Assembly: GCA_050741915.1 (NCBI GenBank)
Contig: JBOGEX010000110.1
Span: 65,586-129,585 of the forward strand
Origin: JACCTH01 sp050741915
GTDB lineage: Bacteria; Actinomycetota; Acidimicrobiia; Spongiisociales; ZC4RG35
DNA length: 64,000 nt
Direction of reading: 5' to 3'
Under the pieces are notes generated by a model. It did not search any database. It was not told the DNA's origin and was given only the letters and a program-made list of their open reading frames with translations. Positions 35,287-43,647 of the stretch are shown piece after piece. Numbering within the stretch: the stretch's first letter is position 1; each line of letters begins with the position of its first letter. The position numbers and the translations under genes are program-made.

Positions 35287-35930
35287 GCCGGCGCCTCGTC
35301 GCCGCCAAACATCCGCCAGAAAACCCAGGCGATGGCTCCACCGGCGAGCGGTGCCAATAGGTAGATCCAGACATTGGCCAGGTCTCCCGCGATCAATGCG
35401 GGCCCAAATGAGCGAGCAGGATTGACCGACGCTCCCGAGAAGGGGATGCCGGCGAGGTGGACCGCCACCAGCGTAAGGGGAATTACGAACCCGGCTGCGG
35501 ACAGCGCCATACGAGTCGAGGCAAGGATCACCAGCACAAAAATCAGAGTGAGGACGAACTCCATCAAGAGCCCGACCCCAGTCCCGACCGGATTGGTGAC
35601 GGTGGCTGCCACCCCCGCGCGGTCTGTCACGGCCAGCACCACGGCTGAGGCCACGATAGCTCCGACTATCTGGCCGATCCAGTAGCCGATCAGGTCGGAA
35701 GTGCCGGTCCTCTTGTCGAGCCACATCGCCAGGGTCACCGCCGGGTTGAAGTGGCCGCCAGAGACGTGGCCCACGGCGTAGACGGCGGCCATCAGTCCCA
35801 AGCCGAATCCGAACGGAACGGCCACCATCACCGGACTGCCTGTGGCGGCGGCAGCCAGTACCGACATCGAGCCGACAAACACCAGAATGAAGGTGCCCAA
35901 GAGTTCGGCCAGGTACTTGTTGATCGTCAA
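35283..35930 (-). CDS. MIP-family aquaporin / glycerol channel
   Basis: The 215-residue protein has six membrane segments and both pore motifs, SGGHFNPAVTLAMW and GASVNPARSFGPAL. The short loop and the residues near the second NPA (Arg) are like water-type aquaporins, though glycerol or other small solutes are not excluded. It ends 4 bases into the convergent upstream gene and starts at ATG 35930. Confidence 0.95.
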   Translation of the reverse strand: MTINKYLAELLGTFILVFVGSMSVLAAAATGSPVMVAVPFGFGLGLMAAVYAVGHVSGGHFNPAVTLAMWLDKRTGTSDLIGYWIGQIVGAIVASAVVLAVTDRAGVAATVTNPVGTGVGLLMEFVLTLIFVLVILASTRMALSAAGFVIPLTLVAVHLAGIPFSGASVNPARSFGPALIAGDLANVWIYLLAPLAGGAIAWVFWRMFGGDEAPA

Positions 35931-35993
35931 GGAAAGCTCCTTTCTCGCCCCAAAGCCTACGGCTCCATTGGTTCGCGGCCCGGCATCACCACA

Positions 35994-36365
35994 TTGTTAG
36001 GTGTCCTGCGCCCGAAGGCGATCCTGATTGGAATCGGCGGAGGGGTCCTCGGCTCGGGTCTGACCTTCGCTCTGGCTGCCCTGGTGGCGCGGCTGGCGAG
36101 ATCTGAGACCATGGCCGGTGTCGCTCTCATGCTCTCGGTGTTGGTCGGGTTCGGTCTTGCCGGCTTCGTGGCGGGACGCATGGCGCCAGTCAACGGTCGC
36201 TTTCATGGTTCGGTCACAGCCCTCATCGTGGCCGGGATGGTCGTCGCCACGGCCACCATCGGAGGTAGTCCAGCGCCGCTGGGATCGGTTCTGTTGCTGG
36301 CCTTGATTGCCATCGTGATCGGCGGGATCGGCGGCAGCCTGGGAGCTCGGCGATCTCGCGTGTAA
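35994..36365 (+). CDS. small four-helix membrane protein (TIGR04086-like)
   Basis: From TTG 35994 the product has 123 residues and four Gly/Ala-rich membrane helices (ILIGIGGGVLGSGLTFALAA; LMLSVLVGFGLAGFVAG; ALIVAGMVVATATIGG; LLALIAIVIGGIGGSLG). This resembles TIGR04086-type membrane proteins of unknown role. The frame is open far upstream, but that part is antisense to the aquaporin and lacks sense. Its stop overlaps the rnpB promoter. Confidence 0.6.
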   Translation: MLGVLRPKAILIGIGGGVLGSGLTFALAALVARLARSETMAGVALMLSVLVGFGLAGFVAGRMAPVNGRFHGSVTALIVAGMVVATATIGGSPAPLGSVLLLALIAIVIGGIGGSLGARRSRV

Positions 36366-36370
36366 AATAG

Positions 36371-36730
<360 letters not shown>

Positions 36731-36736
36731 AGCCTC

Positions 36737-36760
36737 AAACCCCCTCTGAGCAGGGGGTTT
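36737..36760 (+). terminator. intrinsic terminator of rnpB
   Basis: AAACCCCCT and AGGGGGTTT pair around a six-base loop (CTGAGC), followed by GGGCTTTTCTT. Its position just after P1 fits transcription end of the RNase P RNA. Confidence 0.85.
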
Positions 36761-36938
36761 GGGCTTTTCTTGGGCCTTCAAAAGGACCTCGTGACACAGA
36801 TGTGACACACGAGCGCGGGTCCACGATCGGCTTGACGCGCCTGTGGCAGAGGAGGACGAGGCGGTCAACGTCGTCGTTAGGCTGGCGTCCGTGTCGCTGC
36901 TGACTCCGCTGCTGGAAGGGGCCTGGCTCACCTGAGCC

Positions 36939-37358
36939 GTGCCGATGCTCGAGCCGATCGAGAACCACCTCCGTCCCAACGAGGTCTTGGACCCGGCTGC
37001 GGATCTGGTCGTTCGGGGGTGGCCTCTCACCATCGACGGGATCCTGCGAAACGCAGACGCTACGCGGAACCGCTTCTCGCGCAGTGGTGCTCCGTTCATC
37101 GCTGTATCGGCCGAGGTGACTATCGCAGGATGGGACCTCGACGCCATCCTGTCCGGCCCGAGGCTGCGCACCAGGAGCCGGTATGCCTCTGCGCCGGTTG
37201 GGGCTGTGCAGGCTGCGGGATTCGAGCTGTTGGCGACGTTCGTCGCCCCTCACTACAGCATCGTTCTGCCGACCTACACTGAGAATGTGGTCCAGCGGCT
37301 CCTCGACGTACTCGGCGAGCCGATGCCCAACCTGCACTTCATAGGAAGAAAGTCATGA
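36939..37358 (+). CDS. hypothetical protein, first gene of an unknown two-gene module
   Basis: The 139-residue product (GTG 36939, or ATG 36945) has no recognised domain. It is soluble, with segments NHLRPNEVLDPAADLVVRGW, GAPFIAVSAEVTIAGWDLDA, then FELLATFVAPHYSIVLPTYT. Its ATGA stop-start overlap with the next gene implies one transcript and coupled translation. The pair lies between rnpB and a truncated recombinase, so it is probably cargo of a decayed mobile island. A toxin-antitoxin-like or phage role is conceivable from size and coupling, but no motif supports it. The 178 bases before it hold no gene, only TGTGACAC-type short repeats near 36794. Confidence 0.6.
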   Translation: MPMLEPIENHLRPNEVLDPAADLVVRGWPLTIDGILRNADATRNRFSRSGAPFIAVSAEVTIAGWDLDAILSGPRLRTRSRYASAPVGAVQAAGFELLATFVAPHYSIVLPTYTENVVQRLLDVLGEPMPNLHFIGRKS

Positions 37359-37633
37359 CGAAGCCTGACCGCGTGCTAGTCACGCTGCCTGCCGATGTCC
37401 AGCAGATCGATGACACCGGGTTCGTATGGTCCTTCCTCGACGAGGCCTCAGAGCCGGAAAGAGTACGGCCCGGCGCCCTGATCGTGGCCGGCGACCCGGT
37501 GGAGCCCTTCTTGGCCCGGGTGGTCGATATCGTCGACGGTCCCGACGGACGAGCGATCGTCCACCTCGACGTGCTCGGCATTCCCGACCAAACCATCGAC
37601 GAGCTGCGCCACGCCCGTCTCCTTCCCAGATAG
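37355..37633 (+). CDS. hypothetical protein, second gene of an unknown two-gene module
   Basis: The 92-residue acidic protein begins VLVTLPADVQQIDDTGFVWS and contains ALIVAGDPVEPFLARVVDIV and IVHLDVLGIPDQTIDEL. The middle strand pattern could be a small beta-barrel, but no family is recognised. It starts inside the stop of the previous gene (ATGA) and ends 19 bases before the tail-to-tail recombinase remnant. Confidence 0.6.
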   Translation: MTKPDRVLVTLPADVQQIDDTGFVWSFLDEASEPERVRPGALIVAGDPVEPFLARVVDIVDGPDGRAIVHLDVLGIPDQTIDELRHARLLPR

Positions 37634-37652
37634 GAGCAAGCTCCCGCCTGCG

Positions 37653-38144
37653 TCAGGCCTCCACTGTGACGTCTCTCGTAGGAAGGTGGGAAGAAAGCGC
37701 CGCACCGAGCGCCTGATCGACCGCGTCGATAGTTCGCTTGTCGTCGTCGGGCCACAGGTGCGAGTACGTGTTGAGGGTCTCCTGAGCGATGGCATGGCCG
37801 AGCCGCTTCTGGACCACCACCACCGAGCAGCCTGATGCGATCAGCATGTTGGTGTAGTGGTGGCGCAGCTCATGGAAGCCTCCTCGCTCGGGAAGGGGAA
37901 CTCCGGCCTGGGCAGCTGCCTGACGGAACGTGCCCGCGAAGCTGTTTCGACGAACCGGCAGTCCGCGAGCCGTTGTGAAGATTAGGCCCTCGGGCCCCCG
38001 ACCGAATCGGCCAAGATGAGCGGCGAGCTCGTCGGCAACAACCGAGGGAAGCGGCACCACTCGGTTCGATGCTGGCCTCTTCGGTGGGCCGAGGCGCGGC
38101 TCTCCACGCGTCGGGGTGATGAACTGGCGGTCCACCGTAACCAT
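37653..38144 (-). pseudogene. tyrosine recombinase/integrase, truncated at the N terminus
   Basis: The surviving ~163 residues are the C-terminal catalytic half: VTVDRQFITPTRG, a Lys-containing beta-hairpin, FHELRHHYTNMLIASG (His-x-x-Arg), QKRLGHAIAQETLNTYSHLW (Gly-His and the nucleophile Tyr). The SAM-like DNA-binding domain and the first catalytic Arg, which should lie upstream in a TGLRxGE-like motif, are absent; the upstream frame gives unrelated sequence. It can no longer cut DNA by itself. With the gene pair next to it, it marks an old integration near rnpB. Confidence 0.75.
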
Positions 38145-38374
38145 GCGCCGGGTGTCGGGAATAAGGCTCCAAATCCCTCGCTCGGCAACACGACCTCTAG
38201 AACTGACAGTCGATGTCGAAACGTCCGCTCGTTCAACTGCGGCGCACGCGGCAGGATTGGCTAAAGCCAGCAGCAAGACGATGATCGGCCAGACGCCCAC
38301 CCCTCTGGCTTCGATAAGGGAAACCCTCGCCAACGAGGGGTCCAACCCCGACCCGCCGCGGCCCGAGATTTCTG

Positions 38375-38728
38375 TTAATCGAGCGCGTGTCGGCGGAGAT
38401 CATCGAGACCGGCAAATTCGAGCGTGGCCGCGTGCGTGGCTTCGAGCCGCACCCGGGGAGCCGACCCAGCCTGCAGAGCCTGCACCCAACGGGAGGCGCA
38501 CAAACACCAGAAATCTCCTGCCTTGAGCCCCGGGAATCCCGGCAGGGGAGTGGAGAGGTCGTTGCCGACACTTCTCGAAAAGGTAAGGAAGTCGTCGGTC
38601 ATTTGGGCGCAGACGGTATGGACTCCGATGTCGTCTGAGCCGGTGTCGCAACAACCGTTGCGATGGAAGCCGGTTACCGGATCCCGGGAACAATCGACCA
38701 GGTCGGTGCCAAGCACGTTCTTCACCAT
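38375..38728 (-). CDS. DUF2237 family protein
   Basis: From ATG 38728 the product has 117 residues and matches the DUF2237 pattern: KNVLGTDLVDCSRDPVTGFH, RNGCCDTGSDDIGVHTVCAQ, MTDDFLTFSRSVGNDLSTP, FPGLKAGDFWCLCASRW, and LEATHAATLEF. Several conserved cysteines suggest metal or redox function, but the role is unknown. A TAGGAT box lies 6 bases before the ATG, so the transcript is probably leaderless. It is divergent from the HMCES-like gene with only 36 bases between starts. Confidence 0.85.
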   Translation of the reverse strand: MVKNVLGTDLVDCSRDPVTGFHRNGCCDTGSDDIGVHTVCAQMTDDFLTFSRSVGNDLSTPLPGFPGLKAGDFWCLCASRWVQALQAGSAPRVRLEATHAATLEFAGLDDLRRHALD

Positions 38729-38734
38729 TTCCAA

Positions 38735-38740
38735 ATCCTA
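38735..38740 (-). promoter_or_regulatory. -10 box (TAGGAT) for the DUF2237 gene, leaderless type
   Basis: TAGGAT on the minus strand is followed by six bases and then the ATG, ideal leaderless spacing. The site lies in the 36-base divergent gap, so it overlaps the HMCES gene's control region. Confidence 0.5.
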
Positions 38741-38764
38741 CGGACCTGCGAGCAGAATCAGCCG

Positions 38765-39436
38765 ATGTGCGGTCGGTTCTCCCTGTCGGGCGATATCGAC
38801 TTCTACGCCGATTACTTCGGGGCATCGGCGATTGTCGATGGTCTCCCGCCCTCGTGGAACGTTGCCCCCACTGATCATGTGTATGTCGTCGTCGAACGCG
38901 AGAGGAAAAGAGTCCTCCAGACGATGAAGTGGGGCTTGGTCCCGCACTGGGCGAAGGACGCCAGATCGATCCAGATCAATGCCCGGTCGGAGACGGCTGC
39001 TACCGCCCCTGCGTTTCGCGACTCGTTCGCCCGCAAGCGATGTCTGATTCCCGCTGACGGCTTCTACGAATGGGAGCCGCCCGGGCGCATCCCCCATTGG
39101 ATCCATCGCGCCGATGGCTTTCCGGTCGGGTTTGCCGGAATTTGGTCAACGCGCCAGAACGAAGATGGGGAATGGATCAGGACTTGCGCCATCCTCACCA
39201 CGAAAGGGCAAGGAGTGATTGCGCCGTTGCACGATCGGATGCCTATTGCGCTACAACCCGATAGCTGGGAAGCGTGGCTTGACCGCGATCTCACCGGTGT
39301 CGAGGAGGCTCGACAGTTTCTACGGCCCATCGACAACGACCTCTGGATGGAGCGAGAGGTGTCCTCGCGGGTGAACAGCGTCCGCAACAACGACGCCCGG
39401 CTCCAGGATCCACCCGAACAGGGCCGCTTAATCTGA
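38765..39436 (+). CDS. abasic-site-binding HMCES/YedK-type (SRAP) protein
   Basis: From ATG 38765 the product has 223 residues and begins MCGRFSLS, so Cys2 becomes the N-terminal catalytic residue. QINARSET, CLIPADGFYEWEPPG (catalytic Glu) and APLHDRMPIAL (catalytic His) are the SRAP signature. This family forms a covalent bond with abasic sites in single-stranded DNA to shield them during replication. The in-frame extension upstream (from 38663) is rejected because Cys2 must be N-terminal. Confidence 0.93.
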   Translation: MCGRFSLSGDIDFYADYFGASAIVDGLPPSWNVAPTDHVYVVVERERKRVLQTMKWGLVPHWAKDARSIQINARSETAATAPAFRDSFARKRCLIPADGFYEWEPPGRIPHWIHRADGFPVGFAGIWSTRQNEDGEWIRTCAILTTKGQGVIAPLHDRMPIALQPDSWEAWLDRDLTGVEEARQFLRPIDNDLWMEREVSSRVNSVRNNDARLQDPPEQGRLI

Positions 39437-39446
39437 TCGCAACTCC

Positions 39447-40058
39447 ATGGCCCGGTTGTTGCTGATTCGTCATGCCCCCACTGCTGAAACGGGTCGAGTT
39501 CTCAGTGGCCGTCTGCCCGAGAAGTCACTCACCTCTGCGGGCCGGGAGATGGCCGAGTCGCTGGCTGCGGCGTTGCGATCGGTTCGACTTGCGGCGATCT
39601 ACTCGTCGCCGCTGGAGCGGGCGATGGAGACCGCCGCTCCAATTGCCGCGGCCCAGAAGAAAGAAGTCAAGGTCCATGAGGGCTTGCTCGAGGTCGATTA
39701 CGGGTCGTGGTCGGGCCGGGGTCTCAAATCTCTCTACCGGTTACGGTTGTGGCGCGTGGTGATCAAAACCCCTTCTCGGGCCCGCTTCCCAGGAGGGGAG
39801 TCGTTAGCCGAGGCTCAGCATCGAATGGTTTCGACCTGTGAAGAATTGGCGGCCCGTCATAAGGAGAGAACAATCGCCCTGGTTACCCACGGCGACCCCA
39901 TCAAGGCGGTGGTGTCGCACTTTCTCGGTCAGCCTCTCGATTTGTTCAACCGCATCTCGATAGCTCCGGCTTCGGTTACGGTGCTCGACCTGCCCGCCGG
40001 GGGTTGGCCCCGCCTCGTCAGCCTCAATACCAGCGGCTACCCCAGCACATGGCACTAG
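39447..40058 (+). CDS. histidine phosphatase family protein (MSMEG_4193-like)
   Basis: The 203-residue protein shows the RHG motif LLLIRHAPTAETG with the phosphate-accepting His, an Arg and Glu in YSSPLERAMETAAP, and the second His in ALVTHGDPIKAVVSHFLG. The surrounding order histidine phosphatase - DUF3090 - SCO1664-like is conserved across actinobacteria. The substrate is unknown. The stop overlaps the next start by ten bases. Confidence 0.9.
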   Translation: MARLLLIRHAPTAETGRVLSGRLPEKSLTSAGREMAESLAAALRSVRLAAIYSSPLERAMETAAPIAAAQKKEVKVHEGLLEVDYGSWSGRGLKSLYRLRLWRVVIKTPSRARFPGGESLAEAQHRMVSTCEELAARHKERTIALVTHGDPIKAVVSHFLGQPLDLFNRISIAPASVTVLDLPAGGWPRLVSLNTSGYPSTWH

Positions 40059-40540
40059 ACGACCTCGGCCCGGCGGAGCGGTTCGCAGCGGGGGCACTCG
40101 GTCCTCCGGGATCGCGACGTTTCTTTGTCGAGGTGACCGCGAATGGGGTCGTGCGTTCGTTCCCGTGCGAGAAGACGCAAGTTGCAGAGTTGGCCGAGCA
40201 GGGATTGCGGATGCTGGCCACGGCAGGTATCGAGATTGACGAGGAGGCGGTCGCGAACCTCGTCGCCTCCGGACTCGAGATTGGCGAACCAGAGACCCCA
40301 TCTTTTTCCGTCGGCTCGATCGGGGTGGCGATCGAGCGAAGCGAGTTCATCACCATCGTCCTTGGGTCTCCGGAGGGAGAGGATGAAGTGCGATTTGTGA
40401 TCACAGCCGAGCAGTTTCGGGCCATGGCGTTGGTCGCCGCCCGTGTAGTCGCGTCCGGCCGACCTCTCTGCCCGCGCTGTCAGCTGCCGATGGATCCCGA
40501 GGGCCATCGCTGCCCGTCGAGCAACGGTCACCACGTCTGA
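40049..40540 (+). CDS. DUF3090 family protein
   Basis: From ATG 40049 the product has 163 residues. It shows GPPGSRRFFVEVTANGVVRS near the start, the LAEQGLRMLATAGIEID helix, and a C-terminal zinc-ribbon-like CPRCQLPMDPEGHRCP. This family is actinobacterial and of unknown function, always near the phosphatase and SCO1664-like genes. The four-cysteine tail may bind zinc. Confidence 0.88.
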   Translation: MALDDLGPAERFAAGALGPPGSRRFFVEVTANGVVRSFPCEKTQVAELAEQGLRMLATAGIEIDEEAVANLVASGLEIGEPETPSFSVGSIGVAIERSEFITIVLGSPEGEDEVRFVITAEQFRAMALVAARVVASGRPLCPRCQLPMDPEGHRCPSSNGHHV

Positions 40541-41223
40541 AGTCGAAGCTGCGGCTCGAGGAGGTCCTGGGCGAGTTTGTATCCGCCTCCAATCTGACGC
40601 TGTTGGCAACCGACGGGGCGGGGAAGCGCTGGGTATACAAGGCGTCGGAGGCGATGTCGCCGCTTTGGGACTTCGACGCCAAGACGCTTCCGGCCCGCGA
40701 GCTCGCCACCTATCTCGTGTCCGAGGCCCTCGGCTTCGACCTGGTGCCGGAGACGGTCTGGAGCGAGGGACCGCTTGGCGTCGGCTCTGCCCAGAGATTC
40801 ATCGAGGTCGACCCGCGCTTCGATCCCCGTCTTCTGGTTGTGCCCGAGGTTGCTGAGACTTTGTGGCCGGTGGCGGTGCTCGACATCGTGTGCAACAACG
40901 CCGACCGCAAGCTCGGTCATTTGTTGGCCGAGAAAGGAAGCGGCCGCCTCTTCGCCATCGACAACGGACTGACATTTCATTCCGAGCCCAAACTACGCAC
41001 GGTCCTCTGGGGCCTGGCGGGAAAGCCCCTGCCGACAGCAATGTTCGCCGCCCTCGAGCCGCTGCAGACGGCGCTCGGCAAGAAGCTCGGCGACGACCTC
41101 GGGTCTCTCTTGACATCACGAGAGGTTGAGGCACTGTCCGCTCGGATCGACGAACTCGCCACCTCCGGAGTCCATCCCTTACCCCCCGATGATCGCCCGC
41201 CGGTCCCCTGGCCCGTCTGGTAA
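40537..41223 (+). CDS. SCO1664 family protein (kinase-like fold)
   Basis: The family pattern is clear: KRWVYKASEAMSPLWDFDAK, TLPARELATYLVSEALGFD, PVAVLDIVCNNADRKLGHLL (catalytic-loop-like N-N-A-D-R-K), and FAIDNGLTFHSEPKLRTVLW (DNG in place of DFG). It resembles the PI3/4-kinase-like HipA fold; the substrate is unknown. The conserved N-terminal part (LEEVLGEFVSASNLTLLATD) lies upstream of the first ATG/GTG/TTG, which is TTG 40603. The only start that keeps it is CTG 40537, overlapping the previous stop as CTGA, so an unusual CTG start is proposed. Confidence 0.75.
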   Translation: MKSKLRLEEVLGEFVSASNLTLLATDGAGKRWVYKASEAMSPLWDFDAKTLPARELATYLVSEALGFDLVPETVWSEGPLGVGSAQRFIEVDPRFDPRLLVVPEVAETLWPVAVLDIVCNNADRKLGHLLAEKGSGRLFAIDNGLTFHSEPKLRTVLWGLAGKPLPTAMFAALEPLQTALGKKLGDDLGSLLTSREVEALSARIDELATSGVHPLPPDDRPPVPWPVW

Positions 41224-41232
41224 TTCATTCTG

Positions 41233-41270
41233 GCGTAAATCCTGTAGCAAATACGTATCCAGATTTACGC
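41233..41270. terminator. inverted repeat between convergent genes
   Basis: GCGTAAATC (41233-41241) and GATTTACGC (41262-41270) are perfect complements 20 bases apart, in the 56-base gap between the convergent SCO1664-like and NUDIX genes. A two-way terminator is likely, though without a clear T tract. Confidence 0.45.
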
Positions 41271-41279
41271 AGGATTGAT

Positions 41280-41897
41280 TCAGTCGAAGTCTGTCGGGAG
41301 ATCTGGTTGATGATGGTGTTGGAAGGCTCGCCTAATTTGGCCTTCGGTGGCGCGAGCGATCGAAAGTGGCGGCAAACACTCAAGAGGAAACCATCCCACC
41401 TCGGTGGTTTCGATGCTGGTTTGCAGACTCCCTCCTTCGAGCCGCGCATTCACGAACACGAGGTATGAGTGATGAAGAGCGGGGGGATGGGGATGGGCAA
41501 GCTTGTCAAAAACGGCGGCAAGCTTCGTCGCCCTCACCCGATAACCCGTCTCCTCGAGCACCTCCCGCTCGGCGGCCAAAGAAAGCGACTCCCCTATGTC
41601 AACCCATCCTCCCGGCAAGGTCCACAGTCCGTCCTCGGCTTCCTTCACCATCAGTAATCGATCCTCCCGATCGACCACCACCACCCGCACTATCAGCTTG
41701 GGAGTTGCGTAACCACCCTCGAAAACAAAGCCAGGAGTGCCGACCATCTCCTCGGGGAATCCGGCGAGTTCAGCGGTGATGTCGGCAACCTCCTGAAAGC
41801 GAAGCCGGTCATACATGCCCACGGAGAACGAAAGGCCGGTTTCGGCAGTCGCGGCTAGACGCCGCAAGAGGTAACGAATCCGGGGCTCGGGCTCCAC
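41280..41897 (-). CDS. NUDIX hydrolase with N-terminal NUDIX-associated domain
   Basis: The 205-residue protein has the Nudix box GGWVDIGESLSLAAEREVLE followed by ETGY, with all Mg-binding glutamates. Residues 1-60 (EPRIRYLLRRLAATAETGLSF, then YDRLRFQEVADITAEL) match the small helical domain seen in ADP-ribose pyrophosphatase-like members. It hydrolyses a nucleoside diphosphate linked to another group; the exact substrate is unknown. It directly abuts the lipoprotein gene (same strand, no gap). Confidence 0.9.
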   Translation of the reverse strand: MEPEPRIRYLLRRLAATAETGLSFSVGMYDRLRFQEVADITAELAGFPEEMVGTPGFVFEGGYATPKLIVRVVVVDREDRLLMVKEAEDGLWTLPGGWVDIGESLSLAAEREVLEETGYRVRATKLAAVFDKLAHPHPPALHHSYLVFVNARLEGGSLQTSIETTEVGWFPLECLPPLSIARATEGQIRRAFQHHHQPDLPTDFD

Positions 41898-42527
41898 TCA
41901 GTCTTCGATCGAATCGATCGCGGCGAGCACCTCTTCGACGGCCGCTCGCGCCGACGTAGTGATCGACGGATCGGCGATGGCAACGGCTACCGCGTCCCGC
42001 TCGTCCTGGAGCATCTCCTGAAGCACATCTGCCTCCGGGCTGCGATTGGCGACGACGACCTCCACTGCGCTGAGAAGGCGCTCAGCGAGAGGCGCGCCGA
42101 AGGAGGCGATGACATCGATACGCCAGGCGTCTCGTTGGTTGAGGACGATCGACCCGGAGGGGAGGTCAAGGCGAGCGAAATCGGTCGCCCCCTCGGTAAA
42201 TGCCTCGATGTTGGCGACCTCGTTTCCTGCCAAACCAGCCGTTTCGAGAAAACCGGTCCAGAAGTTTCTGGCAACGGCAATTGCGCGGTCTCCCTCTTCG
42301 ATTCCGGCCGCTTCTTCGACAGTCGCCCCCTCTGCCATCGCCACCCAGGCCATCGGCCGGAGATCGGTGAGACCGGCCACGACCACCGGGTCCCCTCCAT
42401 CCAACGCCGCCGCCACGTCCTCGGCCACCTCCTCAGGAGGAAGATCCGAGCCGGTCACCGAAGAAGCACTGGTGGCTGTAGTCCCACCACTGCACGCGAC
42501 CACGAGCAGCCACACCAGTTTTTTCAT
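41898..42527 (-). CDS. putative lipoprotein, helical
   Basis: The 209-residue protein starts MKKLVWLLVVACSGG, a very short signal with a lipobox (VVAC), so a lipidated Cys12 is predicted. The rest is Ala/Glu/Asp-rich and mostly helical, with no recognised domain. It lies between the LLM oxidoreductase (ATGA overlap) and the NUDIX gene, probably one operon. Confidence 0.65.
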   Translation of the reverse strand: MKKLVWLLVVACSGGTTATSASSVTGSDLPPEEVAEDVAAALDGGDPVVVAGLTDLRPMAWVAMAEGATVEEAAGIEEGDRAIAVARNFWTGFLETAGLAGNEVANIEAFTEGATDFARLDLPSGSIVLNQRDAWRIDVIASFGAPLAERLLSAVEVVVANRSPEADVLQEMLQDERDAVAVAIADPSITTSARAAVEEVLAAIDSIED

Positions 42528-43525
42528 TTGGCCAGGGCCCGAAGCGTTTCCTCGACGGCGAAACGCCCGGGCGCGACCACCGAAATGGCCGCCACTGTCA
42601 CCCCTGCCGCCCCGTACTCGTCGAGGCGCGAACGCACATGAGACGCCGAACCAATGAGTGTCAGCTCGTCGAAAAGGGAATCTCCTATCGCCTCCTGCAC
42701 CGCCGTCCGGTCTTTCGACTTCCAGGCCGATGCGATCGCCCGGGCCTCATTCTCGAAGCCCATCCAATGCAGGAAGTTGTTGTAGACCGGTTGTGCCAGA
42801 TAGGGACCGAGGAAGGCGGAACGCAGCCATTCCCGAGCAGAGGCCGGGTCGTCGGTGACTAGCACCGGCAGCCGGGCCATGACTCCGAACCCCTCCGGCA
42901 ACAAGCGCCCAAGCTGTCGGGCGCCGGCTTCCACGGCGGCGAGTTGTTGCGGCACCACCCGAGCCGGCATCATGTTGAGGCAGACGCCGTCGCCCACAGC
43001 TCCTGCCACCCCGAGCATCTTGGGCCGCAGGCCCGCCACCCAGATCTCGATCGGTCCACCCCTTGTCACGGCCGGTCGGAAACGATGGGTTGCCACCAGA
43101 GCTCCGTCATAATCGTTAAGACCGTTAAGTATCACCCTGGTCGCCTCCACCGTTTCTCGTACTCGCCGCACTGGCTTCACTAGCGGGGTTCCGTGCCACT
43201 GGGTCACGATTACTTCGGATGAACTTCCGATGCCAAGCCGAAACCCGCGCCCGCCGAGGAGGTTGCTAACCGAAAGCGCTGCCGTGGCCAGCACCGTCGG
43301 GGTTCGGGTGTAGGCGGGTACGACGGCCACGCCAAGCTCCATTGCCTTGGTGCGCCCGGCAATGGCTGAAGCCAGCACAAAGGCATCGGGCCCGGCGACC
43401 TCCGCCAGCCAAGCATGCCGGTATCCGAGATCCTCGGCATAGGAGCAGAGGTCGGCGAGATCGGAGATCCCGAGACCTGGGGTGGTCGGGCTCAGCGCCA
43501 GATCCATTCCCGCGACCGTAGTCAC
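42524..43525 (-). CDS. LLM-class flavin-dependent oxidoreductase (probably F420-dependent)
   Basis: The 333-residue protein is a luciferase-like barrel: AEDLGYRHAWLAEVAGPDAF, ELGVAVVPAYTRTPTVLA, GRGFRLGIGSSSEVIV, and IEIWVAGLRPKMLGVAG. Actinobacterial members of this type usually use F420; the substrate is unknown. GTG 43525 is given; ATG 43507 is an equally good start that trims six residues. Confidence 0.85.
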   Translation of the reverse strand: MTTVAGMDLALSPTTPGLGISDLADLCSYAEDLGYRHAWLAEVAGPDAFVLASAIAGRTKAMELGVAVVPAYTRTPTVLATAALSVSNLLGGRGFRLGIGSSSEVIVTQWHGTPLVKPVRRVRETVEATRVILNGLNDYDGALVATHRFRPAVTRGGPIEIWVAGLRPKMLGVAGAVGDGVCLNMMPARVVPQQLAAVEAGARQLGRLLPEGFGVMARLPVLVTDDPASAREWLRSAFLGPYLAQPVYNNFLHWMGFENEARAIASAWKSKDRTAVQEAIGDSLFDELTLIGSASHVRSRLDEYGAAGVTVAAISVVAPGRFAVEETLRALAK

Positions 43526-43581
43526 GGCCGCCCTCGTTCTGATACGTGAATGGTCACCCCATTCTCATCCTCGGTGGTGGC

Positions 43582-43642
43582 GCCAGCCCATGAGAAGCTG
43601 TGGGCTGGCAAGGCGGTACAGCGTCCCTACCAACCCAGGGTT
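43582..43642. repeat. hairpin followed by AACCCAGGGTT (copy 5)
   Basis: GCCAGCCCA (43582-43590) and TGGGCTGGC (43601-43609) form a 9-bp stem. AACCCAGGGTT follows at 43632-43642. The site lies between the end of the cyclase-ATPase gene and the start of the LLM gene (both minus) and may end the former's transcript. Confidence 0.45.
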
Positions 43643-43647
43643 CGCGT

